A stretch of DNA of 64,000 bases from an uncultured Pseudomonadota bacterium (GTDB lineage: Bacteria; Pseudomonadota; Gammaproteobacteria; Burkholderiales; JALYOK01). Positions 17,662-25,773 of this stretch are shown here, piece by piece (position 1 is the stretch's first letter; every line of letters starts with the position of its first letter). The DNA is taken from contig CADEHE010000005.1 of NCBI GenBank assembly GCA_902826775.1, positions 248,001 through 312,000 of the forward strand, written 5' to 3'. The notes under the pieces were generated by a model that saw nothing but the letters and a program-made list of their open reading frames with translations, ran no database searches and was not told where the DNA came from. Both the position numbers and the translations under genes were made by a program.

Positions 17662-17837
17662 GCTTTGTTTATGCGCCCTGCGTTACAACCCTGCAACGCA
17701 AGGGCACTGGCTACGTGGGGCATGCCGCCTGCGAAAGCTGAGAAAGCGATAGGTTCGCGATGGCCGCCGCAGGGCTGAATGGCGCGCTCTTGGCCGTGGC
17801 GCTGGTGTGGGCACGTTGAGCGCAGTTGGGAAAGGTG

Positions 17838-18326
17838 ATGATTGGATTGCATATGTTTCGAATTTTCTGTGCGGGACTCATGCTCGCGACCGCGGCGTGG
17901 GCCGATTCCCCGCAGCAGCTGCTGGAAATGTATGCGGAGCAAGCAGTTGCTGAAGATAGCGCCTTCGAGGGCTTCTCTGCCGAGCGAGGCCGGGCGTTCT
18001 ACCAAACCAAGCACACGCAAAGCGACGGCACCGAATACTCGTGCGCCTCGTGTCATCACGAAGATCCGCGCCGCGAGCAGTTCGCACATCAAGACAAAAT
18101 TCCTTGCCGTGCCTGCCATTTCCCGGCAGAGGCTTACACCGAGCGCCACAAGATCCGCCGACAGTTGTTGCCGCTCTCACCTCTTACCAACGTAGCGCGT
18201 TTCAATGATACCCAGCGGGCGCAGACGTGGTTCAAGCGCAACTGCGAGTTCGTGCTCGCGCGCGAATGCAGCGCTCGCGAGAAGGGCGACGTGTTGACGT
18301 GGCTGCTATCGCTGCCCGCGGAGTAG
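17838..18326 (+). CDS. SHP-type cytochrome c (DUF1924) with two CxxCH motifs
   Basis: A 162-aa periplasmic haem protein. A signal peptide covers about 1-22 (ending TAAWA). Haem-attachment motifs are C69ASCH73 and C90RACH94. The C-terminal half carries the DUF1924/SHP signature LPLSPLTNVARFND and WFKRNCEF...RECSAREKGD, including cysteines 136 and 144 likely to form the family disulphide. Classical SHP is a monohaem O2/NO-binding cytochrome, so the second CxxCH is unusual. The start is uncertain: the ATG at 17838 has AAAGG very close, and 17853 is an alternative. Gene pair with the hemerythrin suggests O2 or NO chemistry. Confidence 0.85.
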   Translation: MIGLHMFRIFCAGLMLATAAWADSPQQLLEMYAEQAVAEDSAFEGFSAERGRAFYQTKHTQSDGTEYSCASCHHEDPRREQFAHQDKIPCRACHFPAEAYTERHKIRRQLLPLSPLTNVARFNDTQRAQTWFKRNCEFVLARECSAREKGDVLTWLLSLPAE

Positions 18327-18394
18327 TGCGGCCGCGTGGCGAGACTTCTGGTTGCGTCGCCGACGCCGCGCTGCGTAGTTCGGATTTGCGCAGC

Positions 18395-19666
18395 CTACGC
18401 CGCGCTGCGCAGTGCTGGAATTGCGCGGCCCAAGCCGCTGTGCATCGGCGCTCGCCGCATGCGCTGCACGGCTTCGAGCAAAGTCAGGTACAGCACATCG
18501 CGTTGTGCGTGGCTGCCGCCGATGCGGTGCGCGAAGGCCGGCAAAGCGCCCAACAACGCGGTGGCACGGGCATACTCCGCGCGTCCGAAAGCGATGATGG
18601 CGCGGCACGCGGACAATCCGACCAAGCGCGTGGTTTCACTATGACGCGCGGCGAGGTCTTGGCGGCGTTTGAGTTCGCTCTCCAAGCGCTGCGCGTTGCC
18701 CCAGTCGCGTGCGCCGGTGAACGCCAGAGCCGCATGAATGTCGTTGAAGGTACAGTAGCCGTCGGCGATGTGTGGGGCCCAAGCCGCGGAAAGTTCCTGC
18801 CAGCGCGCCCCCACGTAGATACCCTGCAACTCGATGCGCCACAGAAGAGCGCAAGCGTCGATTAGATCCGCCACTTCGCTCGAGTTTGCTGCGCGCACGT
18901 GCCGATCGTAAAGCGCGAGCGCCCCGGTGCTATCGCCTTGCGTCAAATGAAACAGCGCCCAGTGCCACCAGCAGTGTGTGGCGACGGTCGTATCGATGCT
19001 CCAAAAGGGGAGGCGATCGCGCATCCAGCGCGCGCCCGCGTCGGGTTGCCCGGTCATTTCGTGCACATGCGCCATGGTGTGGTGCGCGCGCGCGTCGAAC
19101 GGGTTCAGTCGGATCGCTTCCAGCGCCAGATCGGCCGCGGCGTCATAGCGCGCAGCTTCGACCAGGCCAAAAGCATGCATCGCCAGCACTGCGTGATAGC
19201 CCGGCAGATCTTTGGACCATGCCGGCAGCACCGCCGCCACGCGCCCGCTCAAACTCGCGTTGTCCCCCGATAGATAGTCGAACGCATGCGCGACCTGCAG
19301 CGCCAGCACATCGCGCGGGTAACGCCGCAGCAGCTCGGTCAGTGTCGCATTGAAGGCGGAGAAATCATCGGCCAGCGCTGCCCCGATCGCCGCGATATGC
19401 AGTTGCTCGCGGGCGTTAGCGGGCAAACTCGCGGCTTGTGTGTGAAACGATTGCGCTTGGTGCACCCGGGCGATATCGCGGCTGCAAATGCAGAGGTAAG
19501 CGCCGAGCACCTGCGCCATGGTGAACTCCGGCGCCGCGCGCAGCGCGAGCACTATCTCGCTGTCTGCGCCGCTGCGCCAGCTCTGGAACAAAGCCAGAGC
19601 GCGTTCAAAGGAGTCCGTGGCAGAAGGCGTGGCGCCGGAAATTGCGTAGTCTCGATAGTCGTTCAT
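18395..19666 (-). CDS. TTC38-like tetratricopeptide repeat protein
   Basis: A 423-aa all-helical protein of the TTC38 type (FERALALF, MHAFGLVEAARYDAAADLALEAIRLNPFDARAHHTMAHVHEMTG, WHWALFHLTQGD). No signal peptide or membrane segment. It probably acts as a protein-interaction scaffold; bacterial members have no assigned job. It begins 70 bp downstream of the peptidase-like gene on the same strand, so it may belong to the same transcript as the 979-aa and 457-aa proteins. The last 20 residues are low in conservation. Confidence 0.8.
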   Translation of the reverse strand: MNDYRDYAISGATPSATDSFERALALFQSWRSGADSEIVLALRAAPEFTMAQVLGAYLCICSRDIARVHQAQSFHTQAASLPANAREQLHIAAIGAALADDFSAFNATLTELLRRYPRDVLALQVAHAFDYLSGDNASLSGRVAAVLPAWSKDLPGYHAVLAMHAFGLVEAARYDAAADLALEAIRLNPFDARAHHTMAHVHEMTGQPDAGARWMRDRLPFWSIDTTVATHCWWHWALFHLTQGDSTGALALYDRHVRAANSSEVADLIDACALLWRIELQGIYVGARWQELSAAWAPHIADGYCTFNDIHAALAFTGARDWGNAQRLESELKRRQDLAARHSETTRLVGLSACRAIIAFGRAEYARATALLGALPAFAHRIGGSHAQRDVLYLTLLEAVQRMRRAPMHSGLGRAIPALRSAA

Positions 19667-19736
19667 GCGAATGGCGTAGGCGACGTAAGGTTTGGTGTTT
19701 CCCGTAAGGTACTAGACGGGTTCAACCCGGTGGCGC

Positions 19737-21110
19737 TTAGATCGGTACCCCCTCGAATAGCTTGCGATTGTTCTCACTCAACCGTTCGATGACTTTGTCT
19801 TTCTTGTTGAGCGGATAGAAATTCAGGATCAGTTCGCCGGACTTGGTATCGGTAACGGGAATGATCGCCGTGTACTCGTGCCGCACGGCGTTGAACTTTA
19901 CTTCGTCAACCGCTTTGTTGGCTGGCTTAAAGCTCCACGTCCAGCCTTTGATGAATTCCTCGAAACTGCCGTAGCCAAGGCGCTCGTAGAGTGGATAAGG
20001 ATGTGTGCTCTTGAAAATGGGGCGCTGCGCCAAGAGCGGTTTCAGCACCGCGAGTCTGTCGGCGTCGCTGGTCTTGGCTTTGTCCATGGCGAGGGGTTCA
20101 TCTTGCTTCAGCCACTTGCGTGCCTCATAGCGGAACCAGCGCGGAATCTTGACGGGCTTGGACGATGGCGGAGATTTCGCCGTCGTCAGTTCCTGCTGTT
20201 GGTACTTGGCCTCCGGGCGCCTGGGCACCCACTCCCGCCACTTCTTCTCCGGAATAGAACTACCGTCGATCAACGCGTGGCGCGACACGCCGATCAGGGC
20301 TTTGACCACCGCGTCCTCGGTCTTTAGCGCTGTCGGGCTGTGCACGCCAAAGCTGTAAGCGAGGTACTCGACGTGGCCCTTCGGTTTCTGCTCGTGTGGG
20401 TCGACGACATGGAAGTGCTTGGGCGCCACAACGTTGATGCGCCGGCCCAGTACTTCGCGGAATTTCTCCAAGAACTTGCGCTCCGAGCCGATGCGGCAGC
20501 CGCGCACCAGCAGTTTGTACGGGATCGGCCGTCCCTGCGCGTCGCGCGGGCGCGGACGAAACCATTCGTCCTTTAGCTGGAAGCCCTTCACTTTCAGGGC
20601 TGCCTCGAGATCTTCCCAATCGATGAACGCCCCTGTGCCGCCTGTGAGAGGGAGCTTGAGCTGCCCCTCATCGTTCGCGTGAGAGGCGACGATGAGGTGC
20701 CGAATAGGGTGGGTGATCAACGGGCTGCCGGCGAATAGTTGCAGAAAGTTGAGCAATGTCGTCACCGAAGGATCCTTGATGACGATTGTGGAGGGACGCG
20801 TCTCGATCAGCTTGGCCATCGCTTGGTCGAATTTGCTTTTGCCCGGCACCCAAGCGTAGTCGCGCCAATCGTTGTCGACTTTCTTCTGCAGCGCATCTTG
20901 GCACTTCTTGGACAACGGATCGTCGATACGCACCTTATCGCCCGGATCGACATGCGTTTTCGGCCCCCGCTTCAGCGGCAGCTCACGTCCTTCGCTGAAG
21001 ACCCTGAGCGCGCCGCAGTCGACTAGCGCTTCGATACGCCAAGGCTGGTACTCTTGGCCGCGCAGGAAAGTGTCCAGCGCCATCGCGCGCTTGACTTCGA
21101 ACTCGATCAT
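19737..21110 (-). CDS. uncharacterised protein with a caspase/CHAT-like His-Cys pattern
   Basis: A 457-aa protein not recognised by name. Residues 100-235 follow the clan CD cysteine-peptidase pattern: a hydrophobic strand ending in SH (RHLIVASHANDEG, H144), a W-x-D-L helix start, and a later strand ending in GC (LLVRGCRIGSE, C205) followed by a helix and VVAP. This resembles DUF4347/CHAT domains, where His and Cys are catalytic. The N-terminus (1-65) is a small basic domain; the C-terminus (320-457) is basic and aromatic-rich (GYGSFEEFIKGWTWSFKP). The start MIEFEVK at 21110 is preferred over 21164. It follows the 979-aa gene by 22 bp, so the two are an operon. Function is inferred from pattern only. 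Confidence 0.6.
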   Translation of the reverse strand: MIEFEVKRAMALDTFLRGQEYQPWRIEALVDCGALRVFSEGRELPLKRGPKTHVDPGDKVRIDDPLSKKCQDALQKKVDNDWRDYAWVPGKSKFDQAMAKLIETRPSTIVIKDPSVTTLLNFLQLFAGSPLITHPIRHLIVASHANDEGQLKLPLTGGTGAFIDWEDLEAALKVKGFQLKDEWFRPRPRDAQGRPIPYKLLVRGCRIGSERKFLEKFREVLGRRINVVAPKHFHVVDPHEQKPKGHVEYLAYSFGVHSPTALKTEDAVVKALIGVSRHALIDGSSIPEKKWREWVPRRPEAKYQQQELTTAKSPPSSKPVKIPRWFRYEARKWLKQDEPLAMDKAKTSDADRLAVLKPLLAQRPIFKSTHPYPLYERLGYGSFEEFIKGWTWSFKPANKAVDEVKFNAVRHEYTAIIPVTDTKSGELILNFYPLNKKDKVIERLSENNRKLFEGVPI

Positions 21111-21132
21111 GATCGCCCTAGTCCGAACTTGG

Positions 21133-24072
21133 CTATGCCGTCGGCAGCGTTTCGTTGAAGGCAATATCGATGGCGCTGGTCGGCGTGTATTCGTACCAAC
21201 GGCCGATCAGCGATGTTTCTACCCAGCTTTCGATGTCGGCGTTCTCCCCATCGCCGCTAGCAGCCCTGTCAGCGCCGAGGGAGGCGAGCTCGAAGTCGGT
21301 GTACGCACCGGGACTGCGGTATTGATACGGTTTGCCCCAGGGATCGGCGGCAGGCACGGTCCCGAGTGAGGACAACGCCGCCAATCCCTGCGCCGTAGTC
21401 GGATATGCGCCCTGCGTTTTCTTGTATTGCTCCAGCAGCTTGATGATGCCTTGCATTTCATCCCAAGCCTTGAGCTGCAGCGGTGACAGCAATGGGCGCG
21501 CGCGCTCAACTGGATTAGCGGCGCGAATGCCGGGGTAGTTGGTTTGGGCGAACGCTTGCATTTCCTGCGCAATGGTCATGTAAGGATGGCCATCGGGCAG
21601 TGGGTCCAGCGTGCCGGTCTCAAGGAAAGAAACGAAGTCGCGTTCGAATCCAGGACGAATGGTCAAGACAACGCGCGCGCTGCCTGCCTTCAAGAAACTC
21701 TTGTGCAGGAAATCCGGATGATCGAGATACTTCTTCAACTCCCAACGCGAGTTGTGCGACCAGAAATAGGGGTAAAGGAAGAACAGCATGTTCTCCCACT
21801 CGATCGCTTGATGCAGGAACTTGATCACTTCGCCTTGCGCCGAGACTTTGGCCCACACGTCGTCGTTCAGGATCGAGCCGTTCGGCCCGTAAAGATCCGC
21901 GGGCAGCCCCGGCGGCACGAACGTGAATGTCGGGCCGAACAGCCAGCGCAGCACATGCTTCATGACTTCCTCACGTTCCAGCTTGCGCAGGCTCAAGGGG
22001 TCTTGTGCCCCAAGTTCCTCTTGCAACTGCGCCAGGCGGTCGCGCAGCATGGTGCGGTTGAGTTCGTAACGCGCTTGCGCCGCCTCGCGCAGCGTGCCCC
22101 AAACGCGCTGCTTCCATGCGTCGTAGGCGGTTTGAGTGATGCGAAACCAGAGCTTCAATTGGATGTCGAAAGCGGATACGTATTTGGTGCCGACCGACAT
22201 AGTCAGACGGCCGGAAACGCCCAGCCACGAATTCAGATCGGGGCGGATGTCGAAGTGCCACGACTCATCCTCCCACGCCCAACGCTGCCACTGATAAGAC
22301 CAGCCGCTCACCATGTAGCCTTCCGGCACATCGATGTCGAAGGTGGCGTAGTCGCTATCGTTGGCAGAATCTTTATTCGGCCAGTTCTTGGTGAATGCGC
22401 GCGCGATGCTCATCTCTTCGATCGGCGGGGCTTCCACCGCCGCACCGTATTGCGCGGCGAGCGCCAGGTAGTTGTAGCGCGTGATCTGTTGCGGCGTTAA
22501 GTCGAAGCGCGCCCACGGCAAAGTCGAAGTCGCGCCGCCGAAACCTTCCGACAGCGCGCTGGTGATCGCTTTGATCTCGACGATGCGAGAGAGAATGTCG
22601 GAGCCGGGCTCGGGGATGGTCAAGTCGTACGTCATGCGCAGGCCGTAGCGGTACAAATCGACGCGCCATTTGCGCACCAGCTGGTAGTAGTCGACGCGGG
22701 TGGCTTTGTTGTCGAACGGGTTCTTGATGAGCCGCACCGCTTGGTCTTCGGTACCGGACGCGGAAGCCACCTTAAAGCTCTGCTTGTGTTCCTTCTTCGA
22801 ACGCGACGAGGCTTTGCGCGTCAATTCGCTGCTTTGCGTGCGCGCCGTGGTTTGCGATGAACTGGCGCTGTCGGAGACGCGGTAGTTGGCGGTGGCTGAA
22901 ACACTCACCGGTCCCCAGCTACCGGATGCGGTGACGCCGAGATCGAAGCCGCTGGAATGTTCGCGCTGCGAGTTGGTGGACTGCGCCAGTTCGCTTTTTT
23001 CCGCGACGCCCTCTTCGCTAAAGTTCTCGATGAAGTCGGTGACGATGCGCTCGAACTCCTCCGAAGTGTTCGACCACTCCTTGTGGCTGATGTTGACTTG
23101 CTCGCCCGGGCTTAGGGGCACGGAGTAGAGCAACTCGCCGCGCTCGATGCCTGCGGGCACGAATGCCATGCGTTCGAGGTGCAGCATGCCGATTGGCTCC
23201 ACGCGCAAGCGCTGAGTGAAAGCATAGTTCTGATCGTGCGTTTGCGAGATGACCGCTTGGGCGATGGTTCCGACTTGGGCAAAGGTGATGTGTTCGGCGT
23301 TGCCCATGCGCGCGAGCATCGCCTTGGTCGTCTGGGCCGCGCTCGCTTCCACGTTGTGTTTGATCGCCCAGTCCATCAGAGTCGCCGCGGCGATCGGCGT
23401 CAGGCCGGGTGCTGTTGCGCCGGGCGCATCCAGCGGCGGCAGTACGACCAGCGCGCTGCCGGTAGCGGTGGCGCCGGTTGCATCCGGTGCCCCTGCCGCG
23501 GCGCGCGTTTGGCCGGGGGTCGCCATCAGCACGACCGGTGCAGTTTCAAGGCGATATACCTTGGCCCCGGCGATGCCCGGCAAGACGAAATCGGCATCGA
23601 GGCGGTAGTTGCCCGGCAGCGTCGGCTTGTCGATAGGTGCGCCGCCCAGCTGCGAATGGATGCTGTCCTCGTAGCGCTGCAGGATCGTCGCGTGCGCCGT
23701 CAGGGTATTTTGCACCTGCGCTTGCCGCAGCCGCAGCAGTTCGTCGCCAAAGCGCTTGAGCAAGGGGGAGGGCATCGGGGCGAACTCGCGCACGATGCCG
23801 ACTGGTCCGGAGCTGGTCGGCGCATCGGCAAGCACCGCGGCGCCGGCGCGCAGCACGGCGAGAAACTTTCGTTCCTCCTGAGGCACTGGTACTTCGCCGT
23901 CGCCGAGACGACCAGTGACGAAATCCGCCTCATTGGCGCTGGGGCGCAGACCAGCGAAGTAACTCCACTTGTCCAGGGCGCGACCGGTAGGTGTTTCGAT
24001 CACGCGCGGCGCTTTGATCGGAGTGTAGGTTGCGCGCTCGATGCTGCGCTTGGAATGTTCAAGATCGGGCAT
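21133..24072 (-). CDS. uncharacterised 979-aa protein with Ser/Thr-rich amphipathic segment and C-terminal GspG-like domain
   Basis: No full-length family recognised. There is no signal peptide. Residues 314-345 (SVPLSPGEQVNISHKEW) lead into a Ser/Thr-rich, strand-alternating, glycine-containing segment (371-440), then the conserved-looking KWRVDLYRYGLRMTYDL (468-484), tryptophan-rich strands at 590-610, a helical part (645-710) and aromatic stretches (FFLYPYFW). Residues 876-950 match the type II secretion major pseudopilin C-terminal domain (YPTTAQGLAAL, DPWGKPYQYRSPG, SLGAD, GDGENADIESW), including the calcium-loop acids, but without a prepilin leader. The start has AGGAGG 6 nt upstream. 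First gene of an operon with the peptidase-like protein. A pore-former or surface-assembly protein is speculation. Confidence 0.55.
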   Translation of the reverse strand: MPDLEHSKRSIERATYTPIKAPRVIETPTGRALDKWSYFAGLRPSANEADFVTGRLGDGEVPVPQEERKFLAVLRAGAAVLADAPTSSGPVGIVREFAPMPSPLLKRFGDELLRLRQAQVQNTLTAHATILQRYEDSIHSQLGGAPIDKPTLPGNYRLDADFVLPGIAGAKVYRLETAPVVLMATPGQTRAAAGAPDATGATATGSALVVLPPLDAPGATAPGLTPIAAATLMDWAIKHNVEASAAQTTKAMLARMGNAEHITFAQVGTIAQAVISQTHDQNYAFTQRLRVEPIGMLHLERMAFVPAGIERGELLYSVPLSPGEQVNISHKEWSNTSEEFERIVTDFIENFSEEGVAEKSELAQSTNSQREHSSGFDLGVTASGSWGPVSVSATANYRVSDSASSSQTTARTQSSELTRKASSRSKKEHKQSFKVASASGTEDQAVRLIKNPFDNKATRVDYYQLVRKWRVDLYRYGLRMTYDLTIPEPGSDILSRIVEIKAITSALSEGFGGATSTLPWARFDLTPQQITRYNYLALAAQYGAAVEAPPIEEMSIARAFTKNWPNKDSANDSDYATFDIDVPEGYMVSGWSYQWQRWAWEDESWHFDIRPDLNSWLGVSGRLTMSVGTKYVSAFDIQLKLWFRITQTAYDAWKQRVWGTLREAAQARYELNRTMLRDRLAQLQEELGAQDPLSLRKLEREEVMKHVLRWLFGPTFTFVPPGLPADLYGPNGSILNDDVWAKVSAQGEVIKFLHQAIEWENMLFFLYPYFWSHNSRWELKKYLDHPDFLHKSFLKAGSARVVLTIRPGFERDFVSFLETGTLDPLPDGHPYMTIAQEMQAFAQTNYPGIRAANPVERARPLLSPLQLKAWDEMQGIIKLLEQYKKTQGAYPTTAQGLAALSSLGTVPAADPWGKPYQYRSPGAYTDFELASLGADRAASGDGENADIESWVETSLIGRWYEYTPTSAIDIAFNETLPTA

Positions 24073-24482
24073 ACAGGCCTCCTAGCGATAACATGGATTA
24101 AGGCACGCACAAACTTAGAAATACCGATCGGCGCTCGCCTGCCGCCGTCTTGTTGTGGTCTCGCCGTTGATCACCCCAAGCGCACTTTAGACGGCGCGTA
24201 GCGCTCCGCTGTAGGGCGCCGCCGCCGCTTTTCGTCAGTGTTTCCCTACAGAAGGCGGCGACCCGCGCCCGAGCTTGTGTCCATGGCCCTCAGCGACGGA
24301 TTTATCACCGCAGCGCGCTGGCCCGGTTCCGCCCGGCCGCGCAGTCCGTCCATAGCATTCAAGGACACTCGCAGACCGCGCACATACCGATGGCGCAACC
24401 AGTGCACGAAGAGGGGGTGCAGCGCGCTCGCTTGCTCCGTCACAGCGTCAACGCGATGGCGAATCACGGCGTCCTCTCGCGG
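24073..24482. other. 410-bp intergenic region, likely leader of the 979-aa gene
   Basis: No credible gene. It contains the ribosome binding site of the 979-aa gene and an interleaved pair of inverted repeats: CTGTAGGG (24209-24216) with CCCTACAG (24244-24251), and CGCCGCC (within 24217-24228) with GGCGGCG (24254-24260). No T-tract terminator seen. Confidence 0.5.
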
Positions 24483-24722
24483 CTAGCTGCGCACGCGCGA
24501 CTTCGCTTGTGCTTGCGCGCTACGGGCTTTGTCCGTCGGGTTAGCCGATGACGCCTTCTGCCACCGTACGGCACCGACGTTCTTCCAGCTGTGCCGCAAT
24601 TGCGCGCTCAGATGGCCGGTACGCAAGTAACCGAAAGCCGCTGGCTCACTTTGGCGGGCCAAGGCGCCGCCAGCGGCGGCAGCGCAGGCGATGGCAACGA
24701 TGACTCTCTCAAAAGCAAACAT
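24483..24722 (-). CDS. small secreted protein, unknown
   Basis: A 79-aa protein with a convincing Sec signal peptide (hydrophobic IVAIACAAAAGGALA, cleavage near residue 22) and a basic, Ser/Ala-rich remainder. The start ATG is preceded by AGGAG at 5 nt, and the gene begins 8 bp after the stop of the methyltransferase gene, so it is probably cotranscribed. The frame continues upstream inside the methyltransferase, which would hide this gene from longest-frame callers. No family recognised; no cysteines in the mature part. Confidence 0.6.
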   Translation of the reverse strand: MFAFERVIVAIACAAAAGGALARQSEPAAFGYLRTGHLSAQLRHSWKNVGAVRWQKASSANPTDKARSAQAQAKSRVRS

Positions 24723-24730
24723 GTGCACTC

Positions 24731-25594
24731 CTAGCGCTTGGTGATAACAACTTCCAGGTACTCGCTGGGCACAACCAGCGAACGGCGTCCGCCCACGTTC
24801 ATCTCTTCCAGCAGCGCCGTGATCGCTTCGGTCAGCCGCTCTTGTTGGCTGCCATCGAGAGCGGCATACACCTTTAGCGTCGGTCCGTAGTAGTTGCGGA
24901 ACACTTCTATCCAGTGTGCCGCGGAGCGGTAGCGGAAACTGAACATGCGCCGCTCGCAGCGAATGTCCGCAGCTTGCGGGCCGAATAACTGCACGATATG
25001 CGGCTCGGTGCCCCACAGTGCGGGGGATTGCGTGCCTGCGGGCGGTGGCACGAAGCCGCCGATCAGGCGGAACAACTTGCCGATAAATCCTTCCGGCGTC
25101 CAGTTCGCCATGCCGATTCGCCCGCCGCCGCGCACAACGCGCAGCATCTCGTGCGCGGCGCGGTGATGCTGCGGCGTGAACATCGCGCCGAATGTAGACA
25201 GCACGGCATCGAACGAAGCGTCGGCAAACGGCAAATCTTCCGCGTCGGCTACTTGAAACTCGACCTGCAAACCTTCAGCTTTGGCGCGCGCTGCGCCCTT
25301 GTCTAGCAGGTGCTGCACATAGTCGCAGGAGATCACCCGCGCGAAGCGGCGTGCCGCGGCGAGTGTCGCATTGCCGTTGCCGGCGGCCACATCGAGCACG
25401 CGCTCGCCGGCACGAATGTCGGCGGCTTCGGCGAGCATCTCGCCGGTGATCTGCAGCGTGGTGCCGACGATGGCGAAGTCACCGCTCGCCCAAGTGGCTT
25501 GCTGGCGTTGCTTGATCGCGGTGAAATCGGGCAGGACGGAAGTCGCGAGTGTGGATGGAGCAGTTGCAGTCATGGCTGAGGCATCGGCGTTCAT
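24731..25594 (-). CDS. class I SAM-dependent methyltransferase
   Basis: A 287-aa Methyltransf_11-type enzyme. Motif I is LDVAAGNGNATLAA (67-80), the post-I acidic residue is in ISCDYVQ, motif II region ADAEDLPFADASFDAVLS, and motif III RVVRGGGRIGMANW. AAAAGGAG 7 nt upstream supports the ATG at 25594 rather than a TTG six codons earlier. Acceptor substrate unknown; the C-terminal half resembles small-molecule methyltransferases. Divergent from an AraC-type regulator with a two-site operator, and followed by the small secreted protein. Confidence 0.88.
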   Translation of the reverse strand: MNADASAMTATAPSTLATSVLPDFTAIKQRQQATWASGDFAIVGTTLQITGEMLAEAADIRAGERVLDVAAGNGNATLAAARRFARVISCDYVQHLLDKGAARAKAEGLQVEFQVADAEDLPFADASFDAVLSTFGAMFTPQHHRAAHEMLRVVRGGGRIGMANWTPEGFIGKLFRLIGGFVPPPAGTQSPALWGTEPHIVQLFGPQAADIRCERRMFSFRYRSAAHWIEVFRNYYGPTLKVYAALDGSQQERLTEAITALLEEMNVGGRRSLVVPSEYLEVVITKR

Positions 25595-25720
25595 ACGATC
25601 ACTCCTTTTCAAGTTCAGCGGAAGTCAGAGAAGTAGTGCCGCTATTGTTGCGACAAGATTGCATTGACGCTTCTCCGAGCGTCGTGCAAACTTGCTCGAA
25701 AATCCACCAATATTCAATGG

Positions 25721-25756
25721 CTTGATCGCGCGTCCGCGTTACTTGATCGTGCGTCC
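25721..25756 (+). promoter_or_regulatory. tandem AraC-type operator half-sites
   Basis: CTTGATCGCGCGTCC (25721-25735) and CTTGATCGTGCGTCC (25742-25756) are direct repeats differing at one base, spaced 21 bp, which is two helical turns and the classic arrangement for AraC-family dimers. They end 17 bp before the regulator start codon, suggesting autorepression, and lie 127 bp from the divergent methyltransferase start. Confidence 0.7.
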
Positions 25757-25773
25757 AGCAGCGGAGTTACTCT

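Noticed and set aside
24238..24486. 82-codon plus-strand frame in the gap upstream of the 979-aa gene
   Set aside because: No ribosome binding site, Arg-rich composition typical of GC-rich non-coding DNA, and it overlaps the inverted-repeat region.
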